Shown: piece by piece, positions 48,369 to 62,880 of the stretch
Position numbering within the stretch: position 1 is the first letter of the stretch
Layout of the letters: every line of letters starts with the position of its first letter
Assembly (NCBI GenBank): GCA_028752905.1
Contig: JAQNBH010000011.1
Span: 20,910,602 to 20,974,601, forward strand
Origin: Cladorhizidae sp. MBARI D1340-BT2
Taxonomy: Eukaryota; Porifera; Demospongiae; Poecilosclerida; Cladorhizidae
Reading direction: 5' to 3'
DNA: 64,000 nt
Notes under the pieces: model-generated
Seen by the model: only the letters and a program-made list of their open reading frames with translations
What the model was told of the DNA's origin: nothing
Database searches by the model: none
Position numbers and translations under genes: made by a program

Positions 48369-50009
48369 CAGGTAGTTGATGTAACATAGAAATACTCAGG
48401 CAGTTGATGCAACCTAGGCAGTTGATGCAACCTAGGTATACCTAGGCAATTGATGCAACCTAGGTATACCCAGGTAGTTGATGAAACGTAGGTGTACCCT
48501 GGCAGCTGATGCAACCTAGGTATACCAAGACATTTGATGCAGCCTATGTATATCCAGGCAGCTGATGCAACCTAGGTATACCCAAGCAGTTGATGCAACC
48601 TAGGTATATCCAGGCAGTTGTTGTAATCTAGGTATACTCAGACAGTTGATGCAACCTAGGTATAAAGAGACAGTTGTTTCAACCTAGGTATAGCCAGGCA
48701 GTTGATGCAACCTAGGTTTATCCGGGCAGTTGATGCAACCTAGGTATAGCCAGGCAGTTGATGCAACCTAAATATAGCCAGGCAGTGATACAACCTAGGC
48801 TATACACAGGCAGTTGATGCAACCTAGGTATAGCCAGGCAGTTAATGCAACCTAGGTATACTCAGGCAGTTGATGCAATCTAGGTATAACCAGGCAGTTG
48901 ATGCATCCTAGGTATACCCAGGCAGTTGATGCAACCTAGATATACCCAGGCAGATGATACAATCAAGGTATACCCAGGCAATTGATGGAATCTAGGTATA
49001 CCCAGGCAGCTGATACAACCTAGGTATACCCAGGCAGTTAAAGCAACCTAGGTATACAAAGGCATCTGATACAATCTAGGTATACCCAGGCAGTTGAATC
49101 AACCTAGGTATACACAGGCAGTTGAAGCAACCTAGGTATACCCAGGCAGTTGATGCAACCTACGTATACCCAGGCAGTTGTAGCAACCTATGTATGCTCA
49201 GGCAGCCGATACAATCTAGGTATACTCAGGCAGTTGCTGCAACCTAGGTATACACAGGCAGCTGTTACAATCTAGGTATACCCAGGCAATTGATGCAATC
49301 TAGGTATACCCAGGCAGCTGATACAACCTAGATATACCCAGGCAGATAATACAATCTAGGTATATCCAGGCAGCTGATGCAACCTAGGTATACCCATGCA
49401 GTTGATGCAACCTAGGTATACCCAGGCAGCTGATACAATCTAGGTATACCCAGGCAGTTGATGCAACCTAGGTATACCCAGACAGCTGATACAATCCAGG
49501 CAATCGATGCAATCTAGGTATATCCTGGCAGCTGATACAACCTAGGTATACCCAGGCATATGATACAACCTACGTATACCCAGGCAATTGATGCAACCTT
49601 GGTATACTCAGGCAGTTGATTCAACCTAGGTATACCCAAGCAGCTGATGCAACCCAGGCAGTTGATGCAACCTAGATATACTCAGGCAGTTGGTGCAACC
49701 TAGGTATACCCAGACAGTTGATGCAACCAAGGTATACACAGGCAGTTGATCCAACCTGGGTATACCCAGGCAGTTGTTGCAACCGAGGTATACCCAGGCA
49801 GTTGATGAAACATAGGTGTACCCAGGCAGCTGATGCAACCTAGGTATACCCAGGCATTTGATGCAGCCTAGGTATATCCAGGCAGCTAATGCAACCTAGG
49901 TATACCCAAGCAGTTGATGTAACCTAGGTATACACAGGCAGTTGTTGCAATCTAGGTATATTCAGACAGTTGATGCAACTTAGGTATAAAGAGACAGTTG
50001 ATGCAACCT
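48369..50009 (+). repeat. mosaic of short alpha and beta pieces
   Basis: Starts with the alpha GGTAGTTGATGTAAC/AAATACTC monomers and continues through two adjacent short-monomer CCTAGGCAG steps, TATAAAGAGACAG (48,659), a TATCCGGGCAG monomer (near 48,719) and a GCATCC monomer. It then switches at about 48,930-48,960 to a CAGATGATACAATC/CAATTGATGGAATC beta-like series, returns through CTACGTATACC to a CATATGATACAACC and GATCCAACCTGGG stretch (49,540-49,770), and ends with a second TATAAAGAGACAG (49,985). At least three class switches occur within 1.6 kb. No gene is visible. Confidence 0.7.
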
Positions 50010-53000
50010 AGGTATAGCCAGGCAGTAGATACAACCTAGGTTTACCCGGGCAGTTGATGCAACCTAGGTATAGCCAGGCTGTTGATGCAACCTAAATATA
50101 GCCAGGCAGTGATACAACCAAGGCTATACACAGTCAGTTGATGCAACCTAGGTATAGCTAGGCAGTTAATGCAATCTAGGTATACTCAGGCAGTTGATGC
50201 AATCTAGGTATAACCAGGCAGTTGATGCATCCTAGGTATACCCAGGCAGTTGATGCAACTAGGTTTACCTATGCAGCTGATGTAATTTAGGTATACCCAA
50301 GCAGTTGATGCAACCTAGGTATACCCAGGCATTTGATGCAATCCAGGCAGTTGATGCAACCTAGGAATGTATACCCATGCAGTTGATGCAAATTAGGTAT
50401 AGCCAGGCAGTTGATGCCACCTAGGTATACCCAGGCAGTTGATGCAAACTATGTATAGCCAGGCACTTGATGCAACCTAAGTATAGCCAGGCAGTGATGC
50501 AACCTAGGTACACCCAGGCAGTTGATGCAACCTAGGTATACCCAGGCAGTTGAATCAACCTAGGTTTACACAGGCAGTTGAAGCAACCTAGGTATACCCA
50601 GGCATTTGATGCAACCTACGTATACACAGGCAGCTGATGCAACCTAGGTATACCCATGCAGTTGATGCAACCTATGTATGCCCAGGCAGCTGATACAATC
50701 TAGGTATACCCAGGCAGTTGATGCAACCTAGGTATACACAGGCAGCTGATACAATCTAGGCAATTGATGCAATCTAGGTATACCCAGGCAGCTGATACAA
50801 CCTAGGTATACCCAGGCATATGATACAACCCAGGCAATTGATGCAACCAAGGTATACCCAGGCAATTGATTCAACCTAGATAAACCCAGGCAGCTGATGC
50901 AACCTAGGTATATCCATAGGCAGTTGTTGCAACCTAGATATACTCAGGCAGTTGGTACAATCTAGGTATATCCAGACAGTTGATGCAACCAAGGTATATC
51001 CAGGCAGTTGATCCAACCTGGGTATACCCAGTCAGTTGATGCAACCTAGGTATACCCAGGCAGCTGATGTAACATAGGCAGTAGATGCAACCTAGGTATA
51101 GCCAGGCAGCTGATGTAACCTAACAATACACAGGCAATGGATGCAACCTAGGTTAGCCAGGCAGCTGATGCATACTAGGTATACTCAGGCAATTGAGGCA
51201 ATCTAGGTATACACTGGCAGCTGATGCAACCTAAGTATACCCAGGAAGCTGATACAACCTAGGTATATTCAGACAGTTGATGCAACCCCAAGCAGTTGAT
51301 GAAATCTAGGTATATCTAGGCAGTTGATGTATACTAGGTATACTCAGGCAATTGATGCAACCTAGGTATACCCTGGCAGCTGATGCAACCTAAGTATACC
51401 CAGGCAGCTGATACAATCAAGGTATACCCAGGCAATTGTTGGAACCTAGGTATACCAAGTCAGCGGATACAACCTAGGTATACCCAGGCAGTTGTTGCAA
51501 CCTAGGTATACCCAGGCAGCTGATACAACCTAGGTATACCCAGGCAGTTGATGCAACCTAGGTTTACCCAGGCAGCTGATACAACCTAGGTATATCAATG
51601 CAGCTGATGCAACCTAGGTATACCCAGGCAGTTGATGTAACCTAGAAATACTCAGGCAGTTGATGCAACCTGTGCAGTTGATGCAACCTAGGTATACCCA
51701 GGCAGTTGTTGCAATCTAGGTATAATCAGACAGTTGATGCAACCTAGGTATAGCCAGGCAGTAGATGCAACCTAGGTTTACCCGGGGAGTTGATGCAACC
51801 TAGGTATAGCCAGGCTGTTGATGAAAACTAAATATAGCCAGGCAGTGATACAACCAAGGCTATACACAGGCAGTTGATGCAATCTAGGTATAACCAGGCA
51901 GTTGATGCATCCTAGGTATACCCAGGCAGTTGATGCAACTAGGTATACCTATGCAGCTGATGTAATTTAGGTATACCCAAGCAGTTGATGCAACATAGGT
52001 ATAGCCAGGCATTTGATGCAACCCAGGCAGTTGATGCAACCTAGGTATACCCATGCAGTTGATGCAAACTAGGTATAGCCAGGCAGTTGATGCAACCTAG
52101 GTATACCCAGGCAGTTGATGCAAACTATGTATAGCCAGGCACTTGATGCAACCTAAGTATAGCCAGGCAGTTATGCAATCTTGGTACACCCTGGCAGTTG
52201 ATGCAACCTAGGTATACCGAAGCAGTTGAATCAACCTAGGTAAACACAGGCAGTTGAAGCAACCTAGGTATACCCAGGCAGTTGATGCAACCTACGTATA
52301 CCCAGTCAGCTGATGCAACCTAGGTATACCCATGCAGTTGATGCAACCTAGGTATACCCAGGCAGCTGATACAATCTAGGTATACACAGGCAGTTGATGC
52401 AACCTAGGTATACCCAGGTAGCTGATTCATCAACTAGATATACCCAGGCAGTTGATGCAACCTATGTATGCCCAGGCAGCTGATACAATCTAGGTATACC
52501 CAGGCAGTTGATGCAACCTAGGTATAGACAGGCAGCTGATATAATCTAGGCAATTGATGCAATCTAGGTATAACCAGGCAGCTGATACAACCTAGGTATA
52601 CCCAGGCAGATGATACAACCCAGGCAATTGATGCAACCTAGGTATACCCAGGCAGTTGATTCAAACTAGGTATACCCAGGCAGCTGATGCAACGTAGGTA
52701 TACCCACAGGCAGTTGATGCAACCTAGATATACTCAGGCAGTTGGTGCAACCTAGGTATACCCAGACAGTTGATGCAACCAAGGTATACCCAGGCAGTTC
52801 ATGCAACCTGGATATACCCAATCAGTTGATGCAACCTAGGTATACCCAGGCAGCTGATGTAACATAGGTATACCCAGGCAGTAGATGCGACCTAGGTATA
52901 GCCAGGCAGCTGATGTAACCTAACAATACACAGGCAATGGATGCAACCTAGGTATAGCCAGGCATCTGATGTATACTAGGTATACTCAGGCAATTGTTGC

Positions 53001-56000
53001 AACCTAGGTATACCCTGGCTGCTGATGCAACCTAAGTATACCCAGGAAGCTGATACAACCTAGGTATATTAAGACAGTTGATGAAACCTAGGTATACCCA
53101 AGCAGTTGATGCAATCTAGGTATATCTAGGCAGTTGATGCAACCTAGGTATACCAAGGCAGCTGATACAATCAAGGTATACCCAGGCAATTGTTGGAACC
53201 TAGGTATACCAAGTCGCCAGATACAACCTAGGTATACCCAGGCAGCTGATACAACCTAGCAGTTGATGCAACCTAGGTATACCCAGGCAGTTGAAACAAC
53301 CTAGGTATATCCAGGCAGCGGATGCAACCTAGGTATACCCAGGTAGTTGATGTAACCTAGAAATACTCAGGCAGTTGATGCAACCTAGGCAGTTGATGCA
53401 ACCTAGGTATACCTAGGCAATTGATGCAACCTATGTATATCCAGACAGCTAATACAATCCAGGCAATCGATGCAATCTAGGTATATCCAGGCAGCTGATA
53501 CAACCTAGGTATACCCAGGCATATGATACCACCAACGTATACCCAGGCAATTGATGCAACCTTGGTATACTCAGGCAGTTGATTCAACCTAGGTATACCC
53601 AAGCAGCTGATGCAACCCAGGCAGTTGATGCAACCTAGATATACTCAGGCAGTTGGTGCAACCTAGGTATACCCAGACAGTTGATGCAACCAAGGTATAC
53701 ACAGGCAGTTGATCCAACCTGGGTATACCCAGGCAGTTGTTGCAACCTAGGTATACCCACGCAGTTGATGCAACCTAGGTATAGCCAGGCAGTTGATACA
53801 AACTAGGTATACCAGGCAGTTGATGCAACCTAGATATACTCAGGCAGTTGATGCAACCTAGGTATAGCCAGTCAATTGATGCAAACTAGGTATACCCAGG
53901 CGTTTGATGCAAGCAAGGTATACACAGGCAATTGATGCAACCTAGGTATACCCACGTAGATGATGCAATTAGGCATACCCAAGCACTGAATGCAACCTAG
54001 GTATTCCCAGACAGCTGATGCAACATAGGTATACCCAGGCAGTTGATGCAACCTAGGTATACCCAGGCAGCTGATGTAACCTAAGTATACACAGGCAAAG
54101 GATGCAACCTAGGTATAGCCAGGCAATTGATAGAACCTAGGTATACCCAGGCAGTTGATGCAACCTAGATATACCCAGACAGCTGATGCAACATAGGTAT
54201 ACCCAGGCAGTTCATGCAACCTAGGTATACCCAGAGAGCTGATGTAACCTAAGAATACACAGGCCATGGATGCAACCGAGGTATAGCCAGGCATCTGATG
54301 CATACTAGGTATACTCAGGCAATTGATGTAACCTAGGTATACCCAGGCAGCTGATGCAAACTAAATATACCCAGGAAGCTGATACAACCTAGGTATACTC
54401 AGACAGTTGATGCAACCTAGGTATACCCAGGCAGCTGATACAATCAAGGTATACCCAGGCAATTAATGGAACTTAGGTATACCCAGGCAGCTGATACAAC
54501 CTAGGTATACCCAGGCAGTTAATGCAAACTAGGTATACCAAGGCAGCTGATACAATCTAGGTATACCCAGGCAATTGATGCAATCTAGGTATACCCAGGC
54601 GGCTGATGCAACCTAGATATAGTCAGGCAGTTGATGTAACCTATGTATACCCAGACAGTTGATGCAACCAAGGTATACCCAGGCTGTTGATGCAACCTAG
54701 GTATACCCAGGCAGGTGATGCAACCTAGGTATACCCAGACAGCTGATCCATACTAGGTATACTCAGGCAATTGATGCAACCTAGGTATACCCTGGCAGCT
54801 GACGCAACCTAAGTATACCCAGGAAGCTGATACAACCTAGGTATATTCAGACAGTTGATGCAACCTAGGTATACCCAAGTAGTTGATGCAATCTAGGTAT
54901 ATCTAGGCAGTTGATGCAACATAGGTATACCCAGGCAGTTGATGCAACCTAGGTATACCCACCCAGGCACCTGATGTAACCTAAGAATACACAGGCAATG
55001 GATGCAACCGAGGTATAGCCAGGCATCTGATACATACTAGGTATACTCAAGCAATTGATGCAACCTAATTATACCCAGGCAGCTGATGCAACCTAGGTAT
55101 ACCTAGGAAGCTCATACAACCTAGGTATACTCAGACAGCTGATGCAACCTAGGTATACCCAGGCAGCTGATACAATCAAGGTATACCCAGGCAATTGATG
55201 GAACCTAGGTATATCCAGGCAGCTGATACAACCTAGGTATACCCAGGCAGTTAATGCAACCTAGGTATACCAAGGTATCTGATACAATCTAGGTATACCC
55301 ATGCAGTTGAATCAACCTAGATATACACAGGCAGTTGAAGCAACCTAGGTATACCCAGGCAGTTGATGCAATCTACGTATACCCAGGCAGCTGATGCAAC
55401 CTAGGTATACCAATGCAGTTGATGCAACCTAGGTATACCCAGGTAGCTGATACAATCTAGGTATACCCAGGCAGTTGATGCAACCTAGGTATACCCAGGT
55501 AGCTGATTCAACCTAGGTATACCCAGGCAGTTGATGCAACCTATGTATGCCCAGGCAGCTGATACAATCTAGGTATACCCAGACAGTTGATGCAAACTAG
55601 GTATACACAGGCAGCTGATACAATCTCGGTATACCCAGGAAATTGATGCAATCTAGGTATACCCAGGCAGCTGATACAACCTAGGTATACCCAGGCAGAT
55701 GATACAACCCAGGCAATCCTAGTTATACCCATGCATTTGATGCAACCTAGGTATACCCAGGCAGCTGATACAATCTAGGTATACCCAGGCAGTTGAAGCA
55801 ACCTAGGTATACCCAGGTAGCTGATTCAACCTAGGTATACCCAGGCAGTTGATGCAACCTATGTATGCCCAGGCAGCTGATAGAATCTAGGTATACCCAG
55901 GCAGTTCATGCAACCTAGGTATACACAGGCAGCTGATACAATCTAGGTATATCCAGGCAATTGATGCAATCTAGGTATACCCAGGCAGCTGATACAACCT

Positions 56001-56363
56001 AGGTATACCCAGGCAGATGATACAACCTAGGTATACCCAGGCAATTGATGCAACCTAGGTATACCCGGGCAGTTGATTCAACCTAGGTATACCAAGGCAG
56101 CTTATGCAACCTAGGTATACCCAGGCAGTTGATGCAACCTAGATATACTCAGGCAGTTGGTGCAACCTAGGTATACCCAGACAGTTGATGCAACCAAGGT
56201 ATATGCAGGTAGATGATGCAATTAGGTATACCCAAGCAGTGGCTGCAACCTAGGTATACCCAGACAGCTGATGCAACATAGGTATAACCCAGGCAGTTGA
56301 TGCAACCTAGGTATACCCAGGCAGCTGATGTAACCTAAGTATATACAGGCAATGGATGCAACC
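50010..56363 (+). repeat. 6.2-kb segmental tandem duplication, copy 1 (alpha + beta)
   Basis: Alpha part 50.0-53.43 kb and beta part 53.43-56.36 kb. Copy 2 begins at 56,364. Anchors are CCCGGGCAG (50,045 and 56,400, offset 6,355), GGTTAGCCAGG (51,151 and 57,339, offset 6,188), CCCGGGG (51,781 and 57,969, offset 6,188), CTTGGTACACC (52,180 and 58,424, offset 6,244), GTCGCCAG (53,213 and 59,457, offset 6,244) and the beta CCCGGGCAG monomer (56,065 and 62,309, offset 6,244). This copy lacks 56 bp (two monomers) near 51,880 that copy 2 retains. Confidence 0.9.
55700..55735 (+). repeat. shortened monomer fusion CAATCCTAG
   Basis: CCCAGGCAAT runs directly into CCTAGTTATACCC, as if TGATGCAA (8 bp) had been lost at the monomer junction. 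It recurs as CAATCCTAGG near 61,959 in copy 2 of the 6.2-kb duplication and nowhere else that I saw, so it arose before that duplication. Confidence 0.8.
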
Positions 56364-59300
56364 TATGTATAGCCAGGCAGTAGATACAACCTAGGTTTAC
56401 CCGGGCAGTTGATGCAACCTAGGTATAGCCAGGCTGTTGATGCAACCTGAATATAGCCAGGCAGTGATACAACCAAGGCTATACACAGTCAGTTGATGCA
56501 ACCTAGGTATAGCTAGGCAGTTAATGCAATCTAGGTATACTCAGGCAGTTGATGCAATCTAGGTATAACCAGGCAGTTGATGCATCCTAGGTATACCCAG
56601 GCAGTTGATGCAACTAGGTTTACCTATGCAGCTGATGTAATTTAGGTATACCCAAGCAGTTGATGCAACCTAGGTATACCCAGGCATTTGATGCAATCCA
56701 GGCAGTTGATGCAACCTAGGAATGTATACCCATGCAGTTGATGCAAACTAGGTATAGCCAGGCAGTTGATGCCACCTAGGTATACCCAGGCAGTTGATGC
56801 AAACTATGTATAGCCAGGCACTTGATGCAACCTAGGTATACCCATGCAGTTGATGCAACCTATGTATGCCCAGGCAGCTGATACAATCTAGGTATACCCA
56901 GGCAGTTGATGCAACCTAGGTATACACAGGCAGCTGATACAATCTAGGCAATTGATGCAATCTAGGTATACCCAGGCAGCTGATACAACCTAGGTATACC
57001 CAGGCATATGATACAACCCAGGCAATTGATGCAACCTAGGTATACCCAGGCAATTGATTCAACCTAGGTAAACCCAGGCAGCTGATGCAACCTAGGTATA
57101 TCCATAGGCAGTTGATGCAACCTAGATATACTCAGGCAGTTGGTGCAATCTAGGTATATCCAGACAGTTGATGCAACCAAGGTATATCCAGGCAGTTGAT
57201 CCAACCTGGGTATACCCAGTCAGTTGATGCAACCTAGGTATACCCAGGCAGCTGATGTAACATAGGCAGTAGATGCAACCTAGGTATAGCCAGGCAGCTG
57301 ATGTAACCTAACAATACACAGGCAATGGATGCAACCTAGGTTAGCCAGGCAGCTGATGCATACTAGGTATACTCAGGCAATTGAGGCAACCTAGGTATAC
57401 ACTGGCAGCTGATGCAACCTAAGTATACCCAGGAAGCTGATACAACCTAGGTATATTCAGACAGTTGATGCAACCCCAAGCAGTTGATGAAATCTAGGTA
57501 TATCTAGGCAGTTGATGCATACTAGGTATACTCAGGCAATTGATGCAACCTAGGTATATCCTGGCAGCTGATGCAACCTAAGTATACCCAGGCAGCTGAC
57601 ACAATCAAGGTATACCCAGGCAATTGTTGGAACCTAGGTATACCAAGTCAGCAGATACAACCTAGGTATACCCAGGCAGTTGTTGCAACCTAGGTATACC
57701 CAGGCAGCTGATACAACCTAGGTATACCCAGGCAGTTGATGCAACCTAGGTTTACCCAGGCAGCTGATACAACCTAGGTATATCAATGCAGCTGATGCAA
57801 CCGAGGTATACCCAGGCAGTTGATGTAACCTAGAAATACTCAGGCAGTTGATGCAACCTGGGCAGTTGATGCAACCTAGGTATACCCAGGCAGTTGTTGC
57901 AATCTAGGTATAATCAGACAGTTGATGCAACCTAGGTATAGCCAGGCAGTAGATGCAACCTAGGTTTACCCGGGGAGTTGATGCAACCTAGGTATAGCCA
58001 GGCTGTTGATGCAAACTAAATATAGCCAGGCAGTGATACAACCAAGGCTATACACAGGCAGTGGATGCAATCAAGGTATAGCCAGGCAGTTAATGCAATC
58101 TAGGTATACTCAGGCAGTTGATGCAATCTAGGTATAACCAGGCAGTTGATGCATCCTAGGTATACCCAGGCAGTTGATACAACTAGGTATACCTATGCAG
58201 CTGATGTAATTTAGGTATACCCAAGCAGTTGATGCAACATAGGTATAGCCAGGCATTTGATGCAACCCAGGCAGTTGATGCAACCTAGGTATACCCATGC
58301 AGTTGATGCAAACTAGGTATAGCCAGGCAGTTGATGCAACCTAGGTATACCCAGGCAGTTGATGCAAACTATGTATAGCCAGGCACTTGATGCAACCTAA
58401 GTATAGCCAGGCAGTTATGCAATCTTGGTACACCCTGGCAGTTGATGCAACCTAGGTATACCGAGGCAGTTGAATCAACCTAGGTAAACACAGGCAGTTG
58501 AAGCAACCTAGGTTTACCCAGGCAGTTGATGCAACCTACGTATACCCAGGCAGCTGATGCAACCTAGGTATACCCATGCAGTTGATGCAACCTAGGTATA
58601 CCCAGGCAGCTGATACAATCTAGGTATACACAGGCAGTTGATGCAACCTAGGTATACCCAGGTAGCTGATTCATCAACTAGATATACCCAGGCAGTTGAT
58701 GCAACCTATGTATGCCCAGGCAGCTGATACAATCTAGGTATACCCAGTCAGTTGATGCAACCTAGGTATACACAGGCAGCTGATACAATCTAGGCAATTG
58801 ATGCAATCTAGGTATACCCAGGCAGCTGATACAACCTAGGTATACCCAGGCAGATGATACAACCCAGGCAATTGATGCAACCTAGGTATACCCAGGCAGT
58901 TGATTCAAACTAGGTATACCCAGGCAGCTGATGCAACGTAGGTATACCCACAGGCAGTTGATGCAACCTAGATATACTCAGGCAGTTGGTGCAAACTAGG
59001 TATACCCAGACAGTTGATGCAACCAAGGTATACCCAGGCAGTTCATGCAACCTGGATATACCCAGTCAGTTGATGCAACCTAGGTATACCCAGGCAGCTG
59101 ATGTAACATAGGTATACCCAGGCAGTAGATGTGACCTAGGTATAGCCAGGCAGCTGATGTAACCTAACAATACACAGGCAATGGATGCAACCTAGGTATA
59201 GCCAGGCATCTGATGTATAATAGGTATACTCAGGCAATTGTTGCAACCTAGGTATACCCTGGCAGCTGATGCAACCTAAGTATACCCAGGAAGCTGATAC

Positions 59301-62300
59301 AACCTAGGTATATTAAGACAGTTGATGCAACCTAGGTATACCCAAGCAGTTGATGCAATCTAGGTATATCTAGGCAGTTGATGCAACCTAGGTATACCAA
59401 GGCAGCTGATACAATCAAGGTATACCCAGGCAATTGTTGGAACCTAGGTATACCAAGTCGCCAGATACAACCTAGGTATACCCAGGCAGCTGATACAACC
59501 TAGCAGTTGATGCAACCTAGGTATACCCAGGCAGTTGATACAACCTAGGTATATCCAGGCAGCGGATGCAACCTAGGTATACCCAGGTAGTTGATGTAAC
59601 CTAGAAATACTCAGGCAGTTGATGCAACCTAGGCAGTTGATGCAACCTAGGTATACCTAGGCAATTGATGCAACCTATGTATATCCAGACAGCTAATACA
59701 ATCCAGGCAATCGATGCAATCTAGGTATATCCAGGCAGCTGATACAACCTAGGTATACCCAGGCAAATGATACAACCTACGTATACCCAGGCAATTGATG
59801 CAACCTTGGTATACTCAGGCAGTTGATTCAACCTAGGTATACCCAAGCAGCTGATGCAACCCAGGCAGTTGATGCAACCTAGATATACTCAGGCAGTTGG
59901 TGCAACCTAGGTATACCCAGACAGTTGATGCAACCAAGGTATACACAGGCAGTTGATCCAACCTGGGTATACCCAGGCAGTTGTTGCAACCTAGGTATAC
60001 CCACGCAGTTGATGCAACCTAGGTATAGCCAGGCAGTTGATACAAACTAGGTATACCAGGCAGTTGATGCAACCTAGATATACTCAGGCAGTTGATGCAA
60101 CCTAGGTATAGCCAGTCAATTGATGCAAACTAGATATACCCAGGCGTTTGATGCAAGCAAGGTATACACAGGCAATTGATGCAACCTAGGTATACCCCCG
60201 TAGATGATGCAATTAGGCATACCCAAGCACTGAATGCAACCTAGGTATTCCCAGACAGCTGATGCAACATAGGTATACCCAGGCAGTTGATGCAATCTAG
60301 GTATACCCAGGCAGCTGATGTAACCTAAGTATACACAGGCAAAGAATGCAACCTAGGTATAGCCAGGCAATTGATAGAACCTAGGTATACCCAGGCAGTT
60401 GAGACAACCTAGATATACCCAGACAGCTGATGCAACATAGGTATACCCAGGCAGTTCATGCAACCTAGGTATACCCAGAGAGCTGATGTAACCTAAGAAT
60501 ACACAGGCCATGGATGCAACCGAGGTATAGCCAGGCATCTGATGCATACTAGGTATACTCAGGCAATTGATGTAACCTAGGTATACCCAGGCAGCTGATG
60601 CAAACTAAATATACCCAGGAAGCTGATACAACCTAGGTATACTCAGACAGTTGATGCAACCTAGGTATACCCAGGCAGCTGATACAATCAAGGTATACCC
60701 AGGCAATTAATGGAACCTAGGTATACCCAGGCAGCTGATACAACCTAGGTATACCCAGGCAGTTAATGCAAACTAGGTATACCAAGGCAGCTGATACAAT
60801 CTAGGTATACCCAGGCAATTGATGCAATCTAGGTATACCCAGGCGGCTGATGCAACCTAGATATAGTCAGGCAGTTGATGTAACCTATGTATACCCAGAC
60901 AGTTGATGCAACCAAGGTATACCCAGGCTGTTGATGCAACCTAGGTATACCCAGGCAGGTGATGCAACCTAGGTATACCCAGACAGCTGATGCATACTAG
61001 GTATACTCAGGCAATTGATGCAACCTAGGTATACCCTGGCAGCTGACGCAACCTAAGTATACCCAGGAAGCTGATACAACCTAGGTATATTCAGACAGTT
61101 GATGCAACCTAGGTATACCCAAGTAGTTGATGCAATCTAGGTATATCTAGGCAGTTGATGCAACATAGGTATACCCAGGCAGTTGATGCAACCTAGGTAT
61201 ACCCACCCAGGCAGCTGATGTAACCTAAGAATACACAGGCAATGGATGCAACCGAGGTATAGCCAGGCATCTAATACATACTAGGTATACTCAAGCAATT
61301 GATGCAACCTAATTATACCCAGGCAGCTGATGCAACCTAGGTATACCTAGGAAGCTCATACAACCTAGGTATACTCAGACAGCTGATGCAACCTAGGTAT
61401 ACCCAGGCAGCTGATACAATCAAGGTATACCCAGGCAATTGATGGAACCTAGGTATATCCAGGCAGCTGATACAACCTAGGTATACCCAGGCAGTTAATG
61501 CAAACTAGGTATACCAAGGTATCTGATACAATCTAGGTATACCCATGCAGTTGAATCAACCTAGATATACACAGGCAGTTGAAGCAACCTAGGTATACCC
61601 AGGCAGTTGATGCAACCTACGTATACCCAGGCAGCTGATGCAACCTAGGTATACCCATGCAGTTGACGCAACCTAGGTATACCCAGGCAGCTGATACAAT
61701 CTAGGTATACCCAGGCAGTTGATGCAACCTAGGTATACCCAGGTAGCTGATTCAACCTAGGTATACCCAGGCAGTTGATGCAACCTATGTATGCCCAGGC
61801 AGCTGATACAATCTAGGTATACCCAGACAGTTGATGCAAACTAGGTATAGACAGGCAGCTGATACAATCTCGGTATACCCAGGAAATTGATGCAATCTAG
61901 GTATACCCAGGCAGCTGATACAACCTAGGTATACCCAGGCAGATGATACAACCCAGGCAATCCTAGGTATACCCATGCATTTGATGCAACCTAGGTATAC
62001 CCAGGCAGCTGATACAATCTAGGTATACCCAGGCAGTTGAAGCAACCTAGGTATACCCAGGTAGCTGATTCAACCTAGGTATACCCAGGCAGTTGATGCA
62101 ACCTATGTATGCCCAGGCAGCTGATAGAATCTAGGTATACCCAGGCAGTTCATGCAACCTAGGTATACACAGGCAGCTGGTACAATCTAGGTATATCCAG
62201 GCAATTGATGCAATCTAGGTATACCCAGGCAGCTGATACAACCTAGGTATACCCAGGCAGATGATACAACCTAGGTATACCCAGGCAATTGATGCAACCT

Positions 62301-62636
62301 AGGTATACCCGGGCAGTTGATTCAACCTAGGTATACCAAGGCAGCTTATGCAACCTAGGTATACCCAGGCAGTTGATGCAACCTAGATATACTCAGGCAG
62401 TTGTTGCAACCTAGGTATACCCAGACAGTTGATGCAACCAAGGTATATGCAGGTAGATGATGCAATTAGGTATACCCAAGCAGTGGCTGCAACCTAGGTA
62501 TACCCAGACAGCTGATGCAACATAGGTATAACCCAGGCAGTTGATGCAACCTAGGTATACCCAGGCAGCTGATGTAACCTAAGTATACACAGGCAATGGA
62601 TGCAATCTAGGTATAGCCAGGCAATTAATAGAACGT
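56364..62636 (+). repeat. 6.2-kb segmental tandem duplication, copy 2
   Basis: Second copy of 50,010-56,363. It has lost 167 bp between CAGGCACTTGATGCAACC (56,817-56,834) and the CCCATGCAG monomer. That equals five 28-bp monomers plus one 27-bp monomer, so the frame of the array is kept. The right end near 62,600-62,640 follows the beta GGCAATGGATGCAA monomer, and the sequence then jumps back to monomers resembling 61.6 kb. Confidence 0.9.
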
Positions 62637-62880
62637 AGGTATACCCAGGCAGTTGATGCAACCTACGTATACCCAGGCAGCTGATGCAACCTAGGTATAC
62701 CCATGCAGTTGATGCAACCTAGGTATACCCAGGCAGCTGATACAATCTAGGTATACCCAGGCAGTTGATGCAACCTAGGTATACCCAGGTAGCTGATTCA
62801 ACCTAGGTATACCCAGGCAGTTGATGCAACCTATGTATGCCCAGGCAGCTGATACAATCTAGGTATACCCAGACAGTTGA
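62637..62880 (+). repeat. short local duplication of ~61.59-61.83 kb
   Basis: Constant offset of 1,046 bp: CTACGTATACCC (61,618 and 62,664) and CCTATGTATGCCC (61,784 and 62,830). It includes the CCCATGCAG, GCTGATTCAACC and CCCAGACAG monomers in the same order. The 1,046-bp step also contains unrelated beta monomers, so this is a jump back and not a clean tandem repeat. Confidence 0.82.

Noticed and set aside
48340..49800. Transposon insertion causing the mosaic region
   Set aside because: Every piece can be assigned to alpha- or beta-type satellite; there are no terminal repeats, no target-site duplication and no non-satellite sequence.
7904..61976. About thirty further minus-strand open frames of 63-87 codons with recurring LPGYT, GIPRLHQ and VWVYLGC segments
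   Set aside because: Their similarity follows from the DNA repeat. Starts and stops lie inside monomers, single-base indels in sister copies (for example near 31,221) destroy them, and nothing resembles a coding context.
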